DNA of 64,000 nucleotides from MedAcidi-G1 sp002713545 (GTDB taxonomy: Bacteria; Actinomycetota; Acidimicrobiia; Acidimicrobiales; MedAcidi-G1), in the NCBI GenBank assembly GCA_964013895.1, contig CAXGYF010000001.1, positions 1 to 64,000 on the forward strand, read 5' to 3'. A program made the translations under genes and the position numbers. Under the pieces are notes generated by a model. It was given only the letters and a program-made list of their open reading frames with translations, was not told the origin of the DNA and did not search any database. Shown here one piece after another: positions 35,104-44,029 of this stretch (its first letter is position 1; each line of letters starts with the position of its first letter).

Positions 35104-36312
35104 ATGTCAGAGGATATATCAAATACTGATGCCCCAAAATTACTGCCTTACTTCTTAATACTTTTTGGGATGTCAGCAGGATTATCCAGCGTCATAACTC
35201 TAGGCGCAGAATTTAAGCAAGAACTTGGCTTTTCAAACTTTGAAATCGGCTTAACTATTTTTAGTGGATTCGCTGCTTCCTTTATTGCACTAATAACTCT
35301 TTCACCACAAGCCGATCGAGGCCGATCACCAATACTTCTTAAATCTGGTTTAATCACAGGAATTATCGCACTTTTATTTCTTGCAATAGGCGATTCACTC
35401 TGGTATTTCATACTCGGCAGATCTTTATTTGGTTTTGCTATGGGTGCGACCACTCCCGCAGCCAAAAGAACTGTCATAGTGTCTGACCCCACAGAAATTG
35501 GAAAAAATCTCGGAAAATTGGGGGCATATGATGCCGCAGGATGGGTATTGGGACCCGCTATTGCAGCAGCTTTAAACGCAATTGGTGGCTTTAGAACTCC
35601 ATTTTGGGGGATGGCTGTAACTCTACTTTTTTTTGTGCCAACAGCATGGCGAGCTAAGCCCGACAATGCAGAACGTGATCTGCAAAAAAAACGGCCGATA
35701 GATTTATTTCGCATCCGAAGATTTAATGGTGCAGTTTTAATATTGGTGTCATATTTCGTATTTATCGGTGCCTTTGAAGCTGTTTGGGTCCTAGAAATGG
35801 ACGCCAGAGGTGCTTCAAACTGGCAAATAGGTATTGCTATCACTTGTGCTGCGTTACCTATACCGCTCTTATCTATAAAAGGTGGAGCCCTAGCCCAACG
35901 TTTCGGCCCTAGAAGATGGGCTGTTGGAAATCTTGCAATAATTTCAGTCTTAGTTTCTACTTTTGGATTAGTAGAGGGTTTATTTGCATTAATTTTGATA
36001 ACTGTTATCACAGCCGGTAGTGAAGGATTAAGCCTGCCAGCAGGACCCATGCTTGTATCAGTTTCTGTACCCGAAGAGCGGCAAGCCGCGGCGCAAGGCT
36101 TAGCTGCATCCATGCAAGTTGCAGCAGGTGCTCTAGCAACAATTATGGCAGCGGCAATATACCAAACTTCAAATGACACAATCGCCTGGATTGTTACTTC
36201 ATCAATAATGATTGTACTTATAACTTTTGGTTGGGTATTAACTAAAGCCCCTGATGGCAAACCAATTGAACCTGACGTAACATTTGATTTAAAGAGGAGG
36301 CTTTTCGAATGA
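35104..36312 (+). CDS. Major facilitator superfamily (MFS) transporter
   Basis: A 402-residue 12-segment membrane transporter. The loop between segments 2 and 3 carries SPQADRGRSPILLKSG, the MFS motif A (D-R-G-R), and segment 4-5 has FGFAMGATTPAAKR. Central charged loop KPDNAERDLQKKRPIDLFRI separates the two halves. It resembles drug or metabolite exporters. Its stop overlaps the start of the aminotransferase gene by 4 bases (ATGA), so transport and transamination are coupled. The substrate is unknown. Confidence 0.92.
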   Translation: MSEDISNTDAPKLLPYFLILFGMSAGLSSVITLGAEFKQELGFSNFEIGLTIFSGFAASFIALITLSPQADRGRSPILLKSGLITGIIALLFLAIGDSLWYFILGRSLFGFAMGATTPAAKRTVIVSDPTEIGKNLGKLGAYDAAGWVLGPAIAAALNAIGGFRTPFWGMAVTLLFFVPTAWRAKPDNAERDLQKKRPIDLFRIRRFNGAVLILVSYFVFIGAFEAVWVLEMDARGASNWQIGIAITCAALPIPLLSIKGGALAQRFGPRRWAVGNLAIISVLVSTFGLVEGLFALILITVITAGSEGLSLPAGPMLVSVSVPEERQAAAQGLAASMQVAAGALATIMAAAIYQTSNDTIAWIVTSSIMIVLITFGWVLTKAPDGKPIEPDVTFDLKRRLFE

Positions 36313-37523
36313 CACAAGATACACATTCCCTGCTTCACGGATTTGCTCCACCTTTAAAAACCGAATCTGATTTTGTAAATATTGTCCGCGGCGAAGGTTG
36401 TCTACTTTGGGATGATCAGGGAAACCAATATATAGACGCTATGGCTAACCTTTGGCTTTGCCAGATTGGGCATGGAAGAACCGAAGTAATTGAAGCTGTA
36501 ACCAAACAGATGAAAACTCTCGAGGCCTACAATATATTTGATCCTTTTACTAATGAACCAGCGGCCAAATTAGCCGAAATGGTCGCTAAAAGATCACCTC
36601 ATCCGGAAGGGCGTGTTTTTCTAGGCTGTTCTGGTTCAGAGGCGGTAGACACTGCTCTTAAACTTGCAAGGCTATATCAGCAATTACGCGGAGAAAGTGA
36701 AAAACAAATTATCGTTCGGCGCACGAACGGTTATCACGGTACTAACTTCGGTGGAACTACTGCTCAGGGAATCGCACCTAATAGGGAAGGCTGGGGTGAT
36801 TTAGTACCTCATTTCATGGAAGTTCCTAATAATGATCTTGAAGCGGCCGCGACTGTTTTTGCTAATCATGGAAACCAAATTGCTGCAATGATAGTTGAAC
36901 CTATACAAGGAGCAGGCGGTGTTTACCCACCCGTCGATGGCTATTTAGAAGGGCTCCGGAAGCTCTGTGATGACAATGGAGCTTTACTTATTTTCGATGA
37001 AGTTATTTGCGGTTTTGGCCGGACGGGAAAATGGTTTGGAGCTCAATACTTTGGGGTCAGTCCAGACTTAATGACTTTTGCTAAAGGCGTTACTTCTGGT
37101 TACTTGCCCCTATCAGGCGTAATCGTTTCTAGAAAAATTTGTGATGTTTTTGAAGAGCCCAATTTCATCCTGAGAACTGGTTATACGTATTCCGGTCATC
37201 CAACTTCTTGTGCGGCCGGTATCGCGAATTTAGAATTAATTGAAAGCGAATCTTTACTTGATAGAGCAAGCCATGTTGGAGAGCAAATTAGAACTGGTTT
37301 GGAATCATTACAAGCAGATGGTCTTATTGAATCTTGGCGCGGAACCGGTGCTGTTTACGCAGTTGAAATTACTCAAGATTCAATAAAAACTAGAAATGAA
37401 ATTCTTTCAAATGGTGTGATACTCCGAGCTATAGCTAATGTGCTTGCAATTTGCCCTCCATTAACGATTAGTGATGCAGAAATTGGTCAAGTTATTGACA
37501 CAATGGCTGAAGTTTTGAAATAG
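36309..37523 (+). CDS. Class III (omega) aminotransferase
   Basis: A 404-residue PLP enzyme. MANLWLCQIGHGRTEVIEA opens the fold, FLGCSGSEAVDTALKLARLY binds phosphate, LIFDEVICGFGRTGKWFGAQ gives the PLP Asp, and Lys is in DLMTFAKGVTSGYLPLSGV. The pattern is close to omega-amino acid:pyruvate or diamine aminotransferases. It is not a close copy of the aminotransferase at 29100. It is translationally coupled to the MFS gene. A role in amine or polyamine catabolism with the PuuD-like hydrolase 3 kb away is only a suggestion. Confidence 0.92.
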   Translation: MTQDTHSLLHGFAPPLKTESDFVNIVRGEGCLLWDDQGNQYIDAMANLWLCQIGHGRTEVIEAVTKQMKTLEAYNIFDPFTNEPAAKLAEMVAKRSPHPEGRVFLGCSGSEAVDTALKLARLYQQLRGESEKQIIVRRTNGYHGTNFGGTTAQGIAPNREGWGDLVPHFMEVPNNDLEAAATVFANHGNQIAAMIVEPIQGAGGVYPPVDGYLEGLRKLCDDNGALLIFDEVICGFGRTGKWFGAQYFGVSPDLMTFAKGVTSGYLPLSGVIVSRKICDVFEEPNFILRTGYTYSGHPTSCAAGIANLELIESESLLDRASHVGEQIRTGLESLQADGLIESWRGTGAVYAVEITQDSIKTRNEILSNGVILRAIANVLAICPPLTISDAEIGQVIDTMAEVLK

Positions 37524-37538
37524 AACTAATAAACGGTA

Positions 37539-38765
37539 TTAATCCTGATTATGGGCTGGGACTTGGCTCACTTTCAAGTAAGCCTCTTCTCGTACTTTTG
37601 AAATGCGGTCTACTCCAATTTTTTTGCCCTTGTGCGGTAAAACAAAACTTGAGTACATAACTCGTCTTTCTTTTTGTATCGGGGGGTGACTCATGTGAAG
37701 TGTGCATGATAAATGAACTGTGACATCACCGGTTTTAGTAGGCAAATCAATCCTAGGTAGATCAAGATAAGGGTGAATAAAATTTGGCTGTAAATTTGCT
37801 CTATGCGAACCTGCTACCACTGCCAATTGACCACTTCTGGAATCTGCTCCTGTAACTGAAATTCCAACCGTCATAGAAGAACAGTCGTAGGAATGTCTTC
37901 CAAGACTGCAATCTTTATGCCATGGAAGATCAGAGATTCCCTCAACCACTCCAATTGGTTTCACCAAAGCTTCAATCGCATTTTCATCATTACTTCCCTT
38001 CCACAAAATACTGTGCCCATCTCCGGGTATTGCCGCTATTCTTTTATGTTGCCTATCGGTAAGAAGTCTTTTTACAGATTCTGATTGATTCTGAAAATAC
38101 TGAAGACGGACGCAATGATCTTTTCCGTCTTCTGTTTTCGCCCACCAAGACCTACCATCACCTCTCTCATACTTTCCTACAGCGTTATCCATATCTTTAT
38201 AGATCTCTGCCATTAACTCGTGACTCCACCAGCCTTCAAGGTGCAAATAACCAGTTTGCGATAAAAACCATGAAATTTCTTCGTCAGAATCTTCCTGAGT
38301 GAAAGACCGGTTCAGATCTAGGGGGCTGCCATCTTGATTTAAGAAATCTATTTCGCCCGGCTTATGAACTGGCCTTCCATCAATGATCGCCCTGATAACA
38401 GGCCACCACTTTAAAAATCGAAAATGTTCTCTTAAAGGTAAATCAATTACTTTAGATGTAGCCAGTGATTGAGGGGTCTGTATATCTTGCACCAGATCCA
38501 AAAATGAAATCTCATCTAAATCAACTATTACAGAGGCACCAGATACACCTGACTCTAGTTTGATGGCACCATCTGAAGGAGTAAGAGTAAATGATTTTTT
38601 TGAAACTCTGATTCCTAATGGTCGGCAACCAAGAATTTGAGCGCCTTCAGAAGCTATCAAAGAATTCTTATCTAGTAGCAGTGGCAATTGATCATCAATC
38701 CAAGCATCTAGATCAATTTGATCAACCTCGCTGTCTAAACGGGATCGTACATCAACCGAAAACAC
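37539..38765 (-). CDS. Phytanoyl-CoA dioxygenase (PhyH)-like oxygenase
   Basis: A 408-residue protein whose C-terminal ~230 residues are a 2-oxoglutarate/Fe(II) oxygenase core of the PhyH type. The iron ligands appear in HKDCSLGRH (His-x-Asp) and in VHLSCTLHMSHPP (distal His). The N-terminal ~150 residues resemble no common domain that I can name. The start is a GTG without clear ribosome site. Such enzymes hydroxylate small molecules or lipids; the substrate is unknown. It lies upstream of the aminotransferase stop (convergent, 15 bases). Confidence 0.78.
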   Translation of the reverse strand: MFSVDVRSRLDSEVDQIDLDAWIDDQLPLLLDKNSLIASEGAQILGCRPLGIRVSKKSFTLTPSDGAIKLESGVSGASVIVDLDEISFLDLVQDIQTPQSLATSKVIDLPLREHFRFLKWWPVIRAIIDGRPVHKPGEIDFLNQDGSPLDLNRSFTQEDSDEEISWFLSQTGYLHLEGWWSHELMAEIYKDMDNAVGKYERGDGRSWWAKTEDGKDHCVRLQYFQNQSESVKRLLTDRQHKRIAAIPGDGHSILWKGSNDENAIEALVKPIGVVEGISDLPWHKDCSLGRHSYDCSSMTVGISVTGADSRSGQLAVVAGSHRANLQPNFIHPYLDLPRIDLPTKTGDVTVHLSCTLHMSHPPIQKERRVMYSSFVLPHKGKKIGVDRISKVREEAYLKVSQVPAHNQD

Positions 38766-38786
38766 AGAAAATACTTTTCTTCATGG

Positions 38787-40880
38787 TTACTCAATACTCT
38801 CTTGGATAGGTAAAGGTTCACCTAAGGATGGCATAATTTCTGAAGGACCTAATAGAGTTAGCTGATCATCAGCTCCTAAACACAGTTTTTCATTCAATTC
38901 GATGATAATTCCTTCTCTGTGCACGGAAACTAACTCAACTCCATCAGGAAAACTAAGTGCACCAACTGATAAACCTATAAGCGCTGAGTCTTTTCCTTCT
39001 GGGAGAAGAGCGTATTGACGGAATGTCATCTCAGGAAGCAGAGCAGATTTAACTTCTGCTTCTGTTTGAGCTAGCCCTATAAGTTTTGCACCCGTATGTA
39101 AGTGACTGGCTAGCTCTCCGGCAACTCTTAGCGAGCGTCCTGGGTTTTTAGTTGTTCCTGCAAGAAAAAATAAAGCATTAACCCATTCACCAGAACCTCC
39201 CCAAGAAGCAGGAATACGAATACCTTCTGCTGCTCTGACTATTACAAGCTCATCTTCTTCAATATCTTCAAATAGCGCAACTGGGGTTGCTGTCGGATGT
39301 TGTTGGGATGGTTGAATCCACAGGGAGCCCGTTTCTAAAAACTGTTCAGTTACTCGCTCTCCTGTTAAGCCGATTAAATCAGAAAGAACAGTTGCAGCTC
39401 TATCCGCTGCCTCTGTAATAGTAGTTCCTGGCGGCACACTTAAAACTCCTGCTCTAGCAATCAGCCCGTGATAATCATCTCCAGTTCGCAGGCCGTGACC
39501 AGCCATCGCAGCACTCATTTCTCGATCTAATTCTGGATCAGCATCTGCACCCCATCTTTCAAAAACTTGTCTAATTGCACCTGCTCTTTTACTTTTTCCA
39601 CTCGCGTAAAGACGGTGCCAAGTCCACCCCGCGAAAAAAACAAAAACCACAAAAAGCATGGCAGTTACACCAAGCTGAAATATTAGGAATACAGAAATAA
39701 TTATTCCAATGAATTGCGTCAGCGGATAAAGGGGAGCTTTAAAAGCAGGCGCATATGACTGAATATGAGAAGCCCTCAGTACCAGAACAGCAATATTCAA
39801 TAAGCCAAGTGTTAACAAAACAAAAGCACTTGCAAGTTTCGCGATTGCTTCAGCATCAAGAACTAAAACCACAAGTGCTATTGCAACTCCAGTAACGATT
39901 ACACCGAATGCGGGAGTCCCATAGCGGCTTAGTCTTCCCGCTATTTCAGGAAAAAGTCCATCACGTGCCATTGCCATGGGGTATCTAGCTGCAGCCAAAA
40001 TCCCAGCATTTACAGCTGAAGCAAATGCTGCTAACGCCGCTAAAACAACAAGTGCAACCCCCGCTGATGGAAGAATAGTTTCAGCAGCAGAATGAATCGG
40101 TGCTAGATCTTCATGCAAAATGTCTGGAGGTAAAAGTGCTACCGCTACTAAAGCGCCAAGTGTGTAGAGAACGGTTCCTACTAGCAAGGATAATGACATC
40201 CCAAGTGGGATCTTTAAAGAGGGATCATCTACTTCTTCAGCCGCACTTGCAACTTTTGTCAAACCACCATATGAAACAAAAACTAGACCTATGACTGAAA
40301 TAAGTCCAGAAAACCCTTCTGTAAAAAATGGATCAAGATTAGATTTGCTTATACCTTGTTTTTGAGTTTCAAAAAGACCTTCTGTGAGAAACCAAGCCAT
40401 AACCGTTAGTACAAAAACGACCAAAAATAACTGGATTGAACCACTAACTTTGGAACCGACAACATTTACAAAAGTGAAAAAAGCTATTAAAAGTAAAGCT
40501 ACGGCTTTACCATTTAAATCGAAGATTAAAACCAAATAAGCGCTCATACCAACTAATGCAAAAGCGTCTTTTAACACTAGGGAAAGCCAGGTTCCAATCC
40601 CAGCAATAGTTCCTATCGAGGGACCCAAAGCTCTTTCTAAAAAATAATACGCGCCTCCTGCTTTAGGGAGTGCAGAAGACAACTCTGCGACACTCAACAT
40701 GGCAGGAATAGCCAGTAAGCCAGCAATCAAATAAGCCAAAATTGCTGATGGGCCTGCTTTAGCTGCCGCCAAACCTGGTAAAAGAAATAGGCCTGATGAA
40801 AGCATCGCTCCCGTTGACAAAGCGAAAACATGACGCAAAGCAAGTGATCTGGTTAACTTACCCCTATTATCTGCCTTCAT
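38787..40880 (-). CDS. APC amino-acid permease fused to EIIA-like and RCK_C-like regulatory domains
   Basis: A 697-residue membrane protein. Residues ~1-425 form an amino acid-polyamine-organocation permease with about 12 membrane segments (STGAMLSSGLFLLPGLAAAKAGPSAILAYLIAG is the signature first helix; FVSYGGLTKVASAAEEVDDPS is segment 6 and its loop). Residues ~455-590 resemble a PTS fructose/mannitol-type EIIA domain, but the phosphorylatable His is not seen at the expected place (TPVALFEDI). Residues ~630-690 (ELVSVHREGIIIELNEKLCLGADDQLTLLG) match an RCK_C/TrkA-C ligand-binding domain. The tail probably senses a ligand and gates transport (inference). Confidence 0.85.
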   Translation of the reverse strand: MKADNRGKLTRSLALRHVFALSTGAMLSSGLFLLPGLAAAKAGPSAILAYLIAGLLAIPAMLSVAELSSALPKAGGAYYFLERALGPSIGTIAGIGTWLSLVLKDAFALVGMSAYLVLIFDLNGKAVALLLIAFFTFVNVVGSKVSGSIQLFLVVFVLTVMAWFLTEGLFETQKQGISKSNLDPFFTEGFSGLISVIGLVFVSYGGLTKVASAAEEVDDPSLKIPLGMSLSLLVGTVLYTLGALVAVALLPPDILHEDLAPIHSAAETILPSAGVALVVLAALAAFASAVNAGILAAARYPMAMARDGLFPEIAGRLSRYGTPAFGVIVTGVAIALVVLVLDAEAIAKLASAFVLLTLGLLNIAVLVLRASHIQSYAPAFKAPLYPLTQFIGIIISVFLIFQLGVTAMLFVVFVFFAGWTWHRLYASGKSKRAGAIRQVFERWGADADPELDREMSAAMAGHGLRTGDDYHGLIARAGVLSVPPGTTITEAADRAATVLSDLIGLTGERVTEQFLETGSLWIQPSQQHPTATPVALFEDIEEDELVIVRAAEGIRIPASWGGSGEWVNALFFLAGTTKNPGRSLRVAGELASHLHTGAKLIGLAQTEAEVKSALLPEMTFRQYALLPEGKDSALIGLSVGALSFPDGVELVSVHREGIIIELNEKLCLGADDQLTLLGPSEIMPSLGEPLPIQESIE

Positions 40881-40903
40881 AAGAAAACCCTAGACTCCTC
40901 GGT

Positions 40904-41893
40904 TTATTCTCCAAAATTGAAAGTTTGAAAAAAATCTAATAAAAGTGCGTTGGTTGAATCAGGATCTTCCTGTTGAATCCAGTGTCCTACATTAGGCAAA
41001 ATAACAGAATTAACTAGATTTGGAAGAGTAGATGAAAATCTTGAAATACTTCCTGCGCCCCAAATTGTAGGTCCATCTTTTTCCCCTCCGATAAATAATG
41101 AGGGTTGTATGAGAGGTGCCTCATGATGCATCCTGAGATCATTCCAATCAAGGTCAACACACCTGTACCGATTAAGGGGGCCTGTAAAACCTGATTTTTC
41201 AAACTGTTCGACATAAAAATGTAAATCATCTGGAGTAAGCCATGAACGGGGAGATTCGGGAAATTTAAAACGGTCTTTAAGTTCCCCTCCCGGAGAAACA
41301 AAACCCATCGAACCTTCACCATCTGTAAGTTCAGGAGCATCCCCAGAAGCAGTGAAATAAAAACCTTCTAGCCACTTGGCCGGATTTTGAGAGATTTCCG
41401 CCTCTGCTCTTCCTGGTTCTTGAAAGTACTCAATATAGAATTCTTCTTCCCCCCCCAAAGCCCTAAAAAAGTCAGAGGGTCTGCTATCGCCTCGAGGTGT
41501 ATATGGAACAGAAAGTAGAGCGATACCTTTAAAAATATCTGGCCTAAAAGATGCTGCGGCTGAAGCTATGGGTGATCCCCAATCATGCCCAACGATTAAG
41601 GAAAAGTCTTCGCCTAAAGTTTCAACAACCCCCACACAATCTCCTGCGAGGTGAACAAGTCGATATTCATCAATTGCTTTCGGAGCATAAGAAGATCCAT
41701 ATCCCCGAACATCTATTGCTACAGCCCTATAACCAGCATTGGAAACAGCATCTATCTGATGCCTCCATGAATACCATGATTCAGGGAAGCCATGGACGAA
41801 AAGAACCATAGGTCCTTCTCCCGCTTCGGCAACGTGGATATTCACGCCGCGAATATCGACCTCATATTGCTTCAAACCTTTAATTTCGGTCAT
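40904..41893 (-). CDS. Soluble epoxide hydrolase-like alpha/beta hydrolase
   Basis: A 329-residue hydrolase. The oxyanion motif HGFPESWYSWRHQ is at residues 34-46, and the nucleophile is an aspartate, Asp104 in VGHDWGS, as in soluble epoxide hydrolases and haloalkane dehalogenases. VLPNVGHWIQQEDP supplies the histidine. HGFPESW favours epoxide hydrolase. The ATG at 41893 has a GGAGGG 5 bases upstream; a GTG at 41899 is less likely. It begins inside the end of the toxin gene (14-base overlap). This is the third, mechanistically distinct, epoxide hydrolase in the window. Confidence 0.9.
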   Translation of the reverse strand: MTEIKGLKQYEVDIRGVNIHVAEAGEGPMVLFVHGFPESWYSWRHQIDAVSNAGYRAVAIDVRGYGSSYAPKAIDEYRLVHLAGDCVGVVETLGEDFSLIVGHDWGSPIASAAASFRPDIFKGIALLSVPYTPRGDSRPSDFFRALGGEEEFYIEYFQEPGRAEAEISQNPAKWLEGFYFTASGDAPELTDGEGSMGFVSPGGELKDRFKFPESPRSWLTPDDLHFYVEQFEKSGFTGPLNRYRCVDLDWNDLRMHHEAPLIQPSLFIGGEKDGPTIWGAGSISRFSSTLPNLVNSVILPNVGHWIQQEDPDSTNALLLDFFQTFNFGE

Positions 41894-42332
41894 CTTCACC
41901 CTCCTTAATGTTCATCATCTCTTGGAGACTCTCTATCTGTATTCCTTTTAGTACCTGTCCTCGATCAAAAACTTCAGTGACTATAAAATTACATCCAGAA
42001 ATAAGAGCTGCTTCAATTGTTATAGCTTCACGCATTTCAACATCCAAACTTGTTTGCGTTTCTGTAGCGGCCAAAACTAAATCTGAATCAAGTTGCACAA
42101 CCGTCAATTCGGTCAAATCATTTAAAGCTTGCTTGGCCGTAACTGTTTCGAGGTTTCGATTAAAACGACTAGTCACTTCTTCATAAAAATCTGCTATCGA
42201 CAAAGCCGAAGTTACCAGAGTTGCATTATCGACATCACCGATTAAGTTTCTAGCTGCAGCTTGTTCGACTGGCGCGCTGTCATCAAAAAGCTTTACTAAA
42301 ACTGAGGCATCAATAAAAACTCTGTTAATCAA
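41880..42332 (-). CDS. PIN-domain ribonuclease toxin, VapC-like
   Basis: A 150-residue PIN protein. The acidic site is visible as Asp8 (RVFIDASVLVK), a Glu in IADFYEEVTSR, and the C-terminal NFIVTEVFDRG. VapC toxins cleave initiator tRNA or rRNA when free of antitoxin. It follows the ribbon-helix-helix antitoxin gene by about 11 bases on the same strand, the usual antitoxin-first order. Its last 14 bases overlap the epoxide hydrolase start. The pair probably self-represses through the palindromes at 42544-42572. Confidence 0.85.
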   Translation of the reverse strand: MINRVFIDASVLVKLFDDSAPVEQAAARNLIGDVDNATLVTSALSIADFYEEVTSRFNRNLETVTAKQALNDLTELTVVQLDSDLVLAATETQTSLDVEMREAITIEAALISGCNFIVTEVFDRGQVLKGIQIESLQEMMNIKEGEDDRN

Positions 42333-42343
42333 AATCTTTACTT

Positions 42344-42541
42344 CTATGTATTAGATGAAGAAGCAGCAGATGCTATAGAAAGTGCAACGAGTCTTTTACG
42401 AGCATTTATTGCAAGATCGGAAGAAGAATAACCCTCTATTAATTGCCTAACAACAGCATTAACCGACGTGCCTTGCTCCGCAGCACGGACTCTAGCTCGA
42501 CGAAGCAAGTCTTCATCGATCGCCAATGTCAAATTAGTCAT
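42344..42541 (-). CDS. Ribbon-helix-helix antitoxin, VapB-like
   Basis: A 65-residue DNA-binding antitoxin. MTNLTLAIDEDLLRRARVRAAEQGTSVNAVVRQLIEGY is a classic ribbon-helix-helix: a short strand (LTLAIDE), two helices, and a C-terminal toxin-binding tail (SSSDLAINARKRLVALS). The ATG at 42541 is chosen over an upstream GTG at 42556, which lies inside the operator palindrome. The toxin gene follows directly. The small size keeps it easy to overlook. Confidence 0.85.
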   Translation of the reverse strand: MTNLTLAIDEDLLRRARVRAAEQGTSVNAVVRQLIEGYSSSDLAINARKRLVALSIASAASSSNT

Positions 42542-42543
42542 AT

Positions 42544-42572
42544 TTAAGTGTAACACTTAATATGTGTTACAC
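42544..42572. promoter_or_regulatory. Tandem palindromes, probable VapBC autoregulatory operator
   Basis: TTAAGTGTAACACTTAA (42544-42560) is a 17-base palindrome with 8-bp arms. Next to it lies GTGTTACAC (42564-42572), the inverse of the GTGTAACAC core of the first. Both sit immediately upstream of the antitoxin start, where RHH antitoxins bind cooperatively to paired sites. Confidence 0.65.
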
Positions 42573-42691
42573 GTATTAATTAAGAGTACCGATACATATT
42601 ACTTAGCTTTAAAATCGCAAAAACGGATAACTTCTGGTAGACATTCCATCAACTCTTAAAACATTCGATTTAAGAAAAGAGAGAGAGAAAA

Positions 42692-44029
42692 ATGACTATT
42701 GGCCCCGGAATGCATGTAGACGATCCCAGTGATGACTCATTAAATCTTGCAATGTCTGAATCAGCACGACCCCTTTATGAAGCAGTGAAGAAATTCATTA
42801 CAGATGAGGTTGAACCAATAACCGGACAATTCTATGAACTTGGAGAAGACCGTGAAGATCGCTGGTCCTATACAGATGCCCAACTAGAACTTTTGGAAAG
42901 TGTAAAAAACAAAGCACGTTCTATTGGATTATGGAATTTTTTCCTACCGGACGATGAAACCGGTCAAGGACTTTCAAACCTAGATTACGCATATATAGCA
43001 GCTGAACTTGGACGAAACCCATTAGCTTCTGAATCACTAAATTGCAGCGCACCCGACACGGGAAACATGGAGGTTCTAGAACGCGTAGGCACTCCCGAAC
43101 AAAAAGAAATGTGGTTGAAACCTCTACTAAATGGTGAAATTAGATCTTGTTTCGGAATGACCGAACCTGGCCTTGCCTCATCAGATGCAAAAAATATCGC
43201 CACACAAGCAGTACTGGATGGTGACGAATGGTTGATAAACGGTGAGAAGTACTATATTTCTGGTGCCGGTGACCCTCGCTGTAAAATAATGATTTGCATG
43301 GTCCAGACAAATCCAGATGGACCTCCACACAGGCGTCAATCGCAAATTCTAGTTCCGATGGATACTCCCGGAGTGAACATAATCGGACCTATGCATGTTT
43401 TCGGTCAAGATGATGCCCCACATGGGCACATGCACATCCACCTCGACAATGTAAGAGTGCCTAAAGAAAATATGCTACTTGGAGAAGGACGGGGCTTTGA
43501 AATATCTCAACTACGACTCGGACCCGGTCGAATACACCATTGCATGCGATCTATAGGTGCTGCGGAAAAAGCTTTAGAATTAATGGCGACGAGAGGCTTA
43601 TCGCGGGAAGCATTCGGAAAGAAAATCGCTCAATTAGGTAAAAATGTCGAACTAGTGGCACGCGCAAGAATCGAAATTGAGGCTTGTCGCTTAATGGTAT
43701 TAAGAGCAGCGAAAGCCATGGACACCATGGGAAATGCTGAAGCACGTATTTGGGTTAGTGCTGTGAAAGCAATGGTCCCCGAAAAAGTCTGCAACATTAT
43801 CGATGAAGCAATTCAGGTTCACGGTGCTACTGGTATTTCACAATGGACACCATTAGCTGGCATGTACACAGGCCAAAGGACTCTTCGCCTAGCAGATGGA
43901 CCGGATGAAGTTCACCACTTTGTCGTTGGGAGATTTGAACTTGCAAGGTATGGAGATGATGAAATAGAGAAAAGTGTCTATAAGCCTGTCAGCGAGCAGA
44001 TTACTCCCGGATCTTCGAATGGAAGATGA
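42692..44029 (+). CDS. Acyl-CoA dehydrogenase
   Basis: A 445-residue acyl-CoA dehydrogenase. RSCFGMTEPGLASSDAKNI and INGEKYYISGAGDPRCKI bind FAD and acyl-CoA; GPGRIHHCMRSIGAAEKALELM and IDEAIQVHGATGISQWTPL are typical of the ACAD10/11-like subgroup that uses longer or modified acyl-CoAs. An AAGAGAGAGAG purine stretch precedes the ATG. The C-terminus overlaps the alkylsulfatase gene by about 11 bases, so the two are translationally coupled. Confidence 0.93.
   Translation: MTIGPGMHVDDPSDDSLNLAMSESARPLYEAVKKFITDEVEPITGQFYELGEDREDRWSYTDAQLELLESVKNKARSIGLWNFFLPDDETGQGLSNLDYAYIAAELGRNPLASESLNCSAPDTGNMEVLERVGTPEQKEMWLKPLLNGEIRSCFGMTEPGLASSDAKNIATQAVLDGDEWLINGEKYYISGAGDPRCKIMICMVQTNPDGPPHRRQSQILVPMDTPGVNIIGPMHVFGQDDAPHGHMHIHLDNVRVPKENMLLGEGRGFEISQLRLGPGRIHHCMRSIGAAEKALELMATRGLSREAFGKKIAQLGKNVELVARARIEIEACRLMVLRAAKAMDTMGNAEARIWVSAVKAMVPEKVCNIIDEAIQVHGATGISQWTPLAGMYTGQRTLRLADGPDEVHHFVVGRFELARYGDDEIEKSVYKPVSEQITPGSSNGR

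Noticed and set aside
35148..36338. Long open frame of ~396 codons on the minus strand across the MFS gene
   Set aside because: The plus-strand protein is a clear 12-segment MFS transporter coupled to the next gene. The minus frame yields a low-complexity product without recognisable motifs and is explained by codon bias of the real gene.
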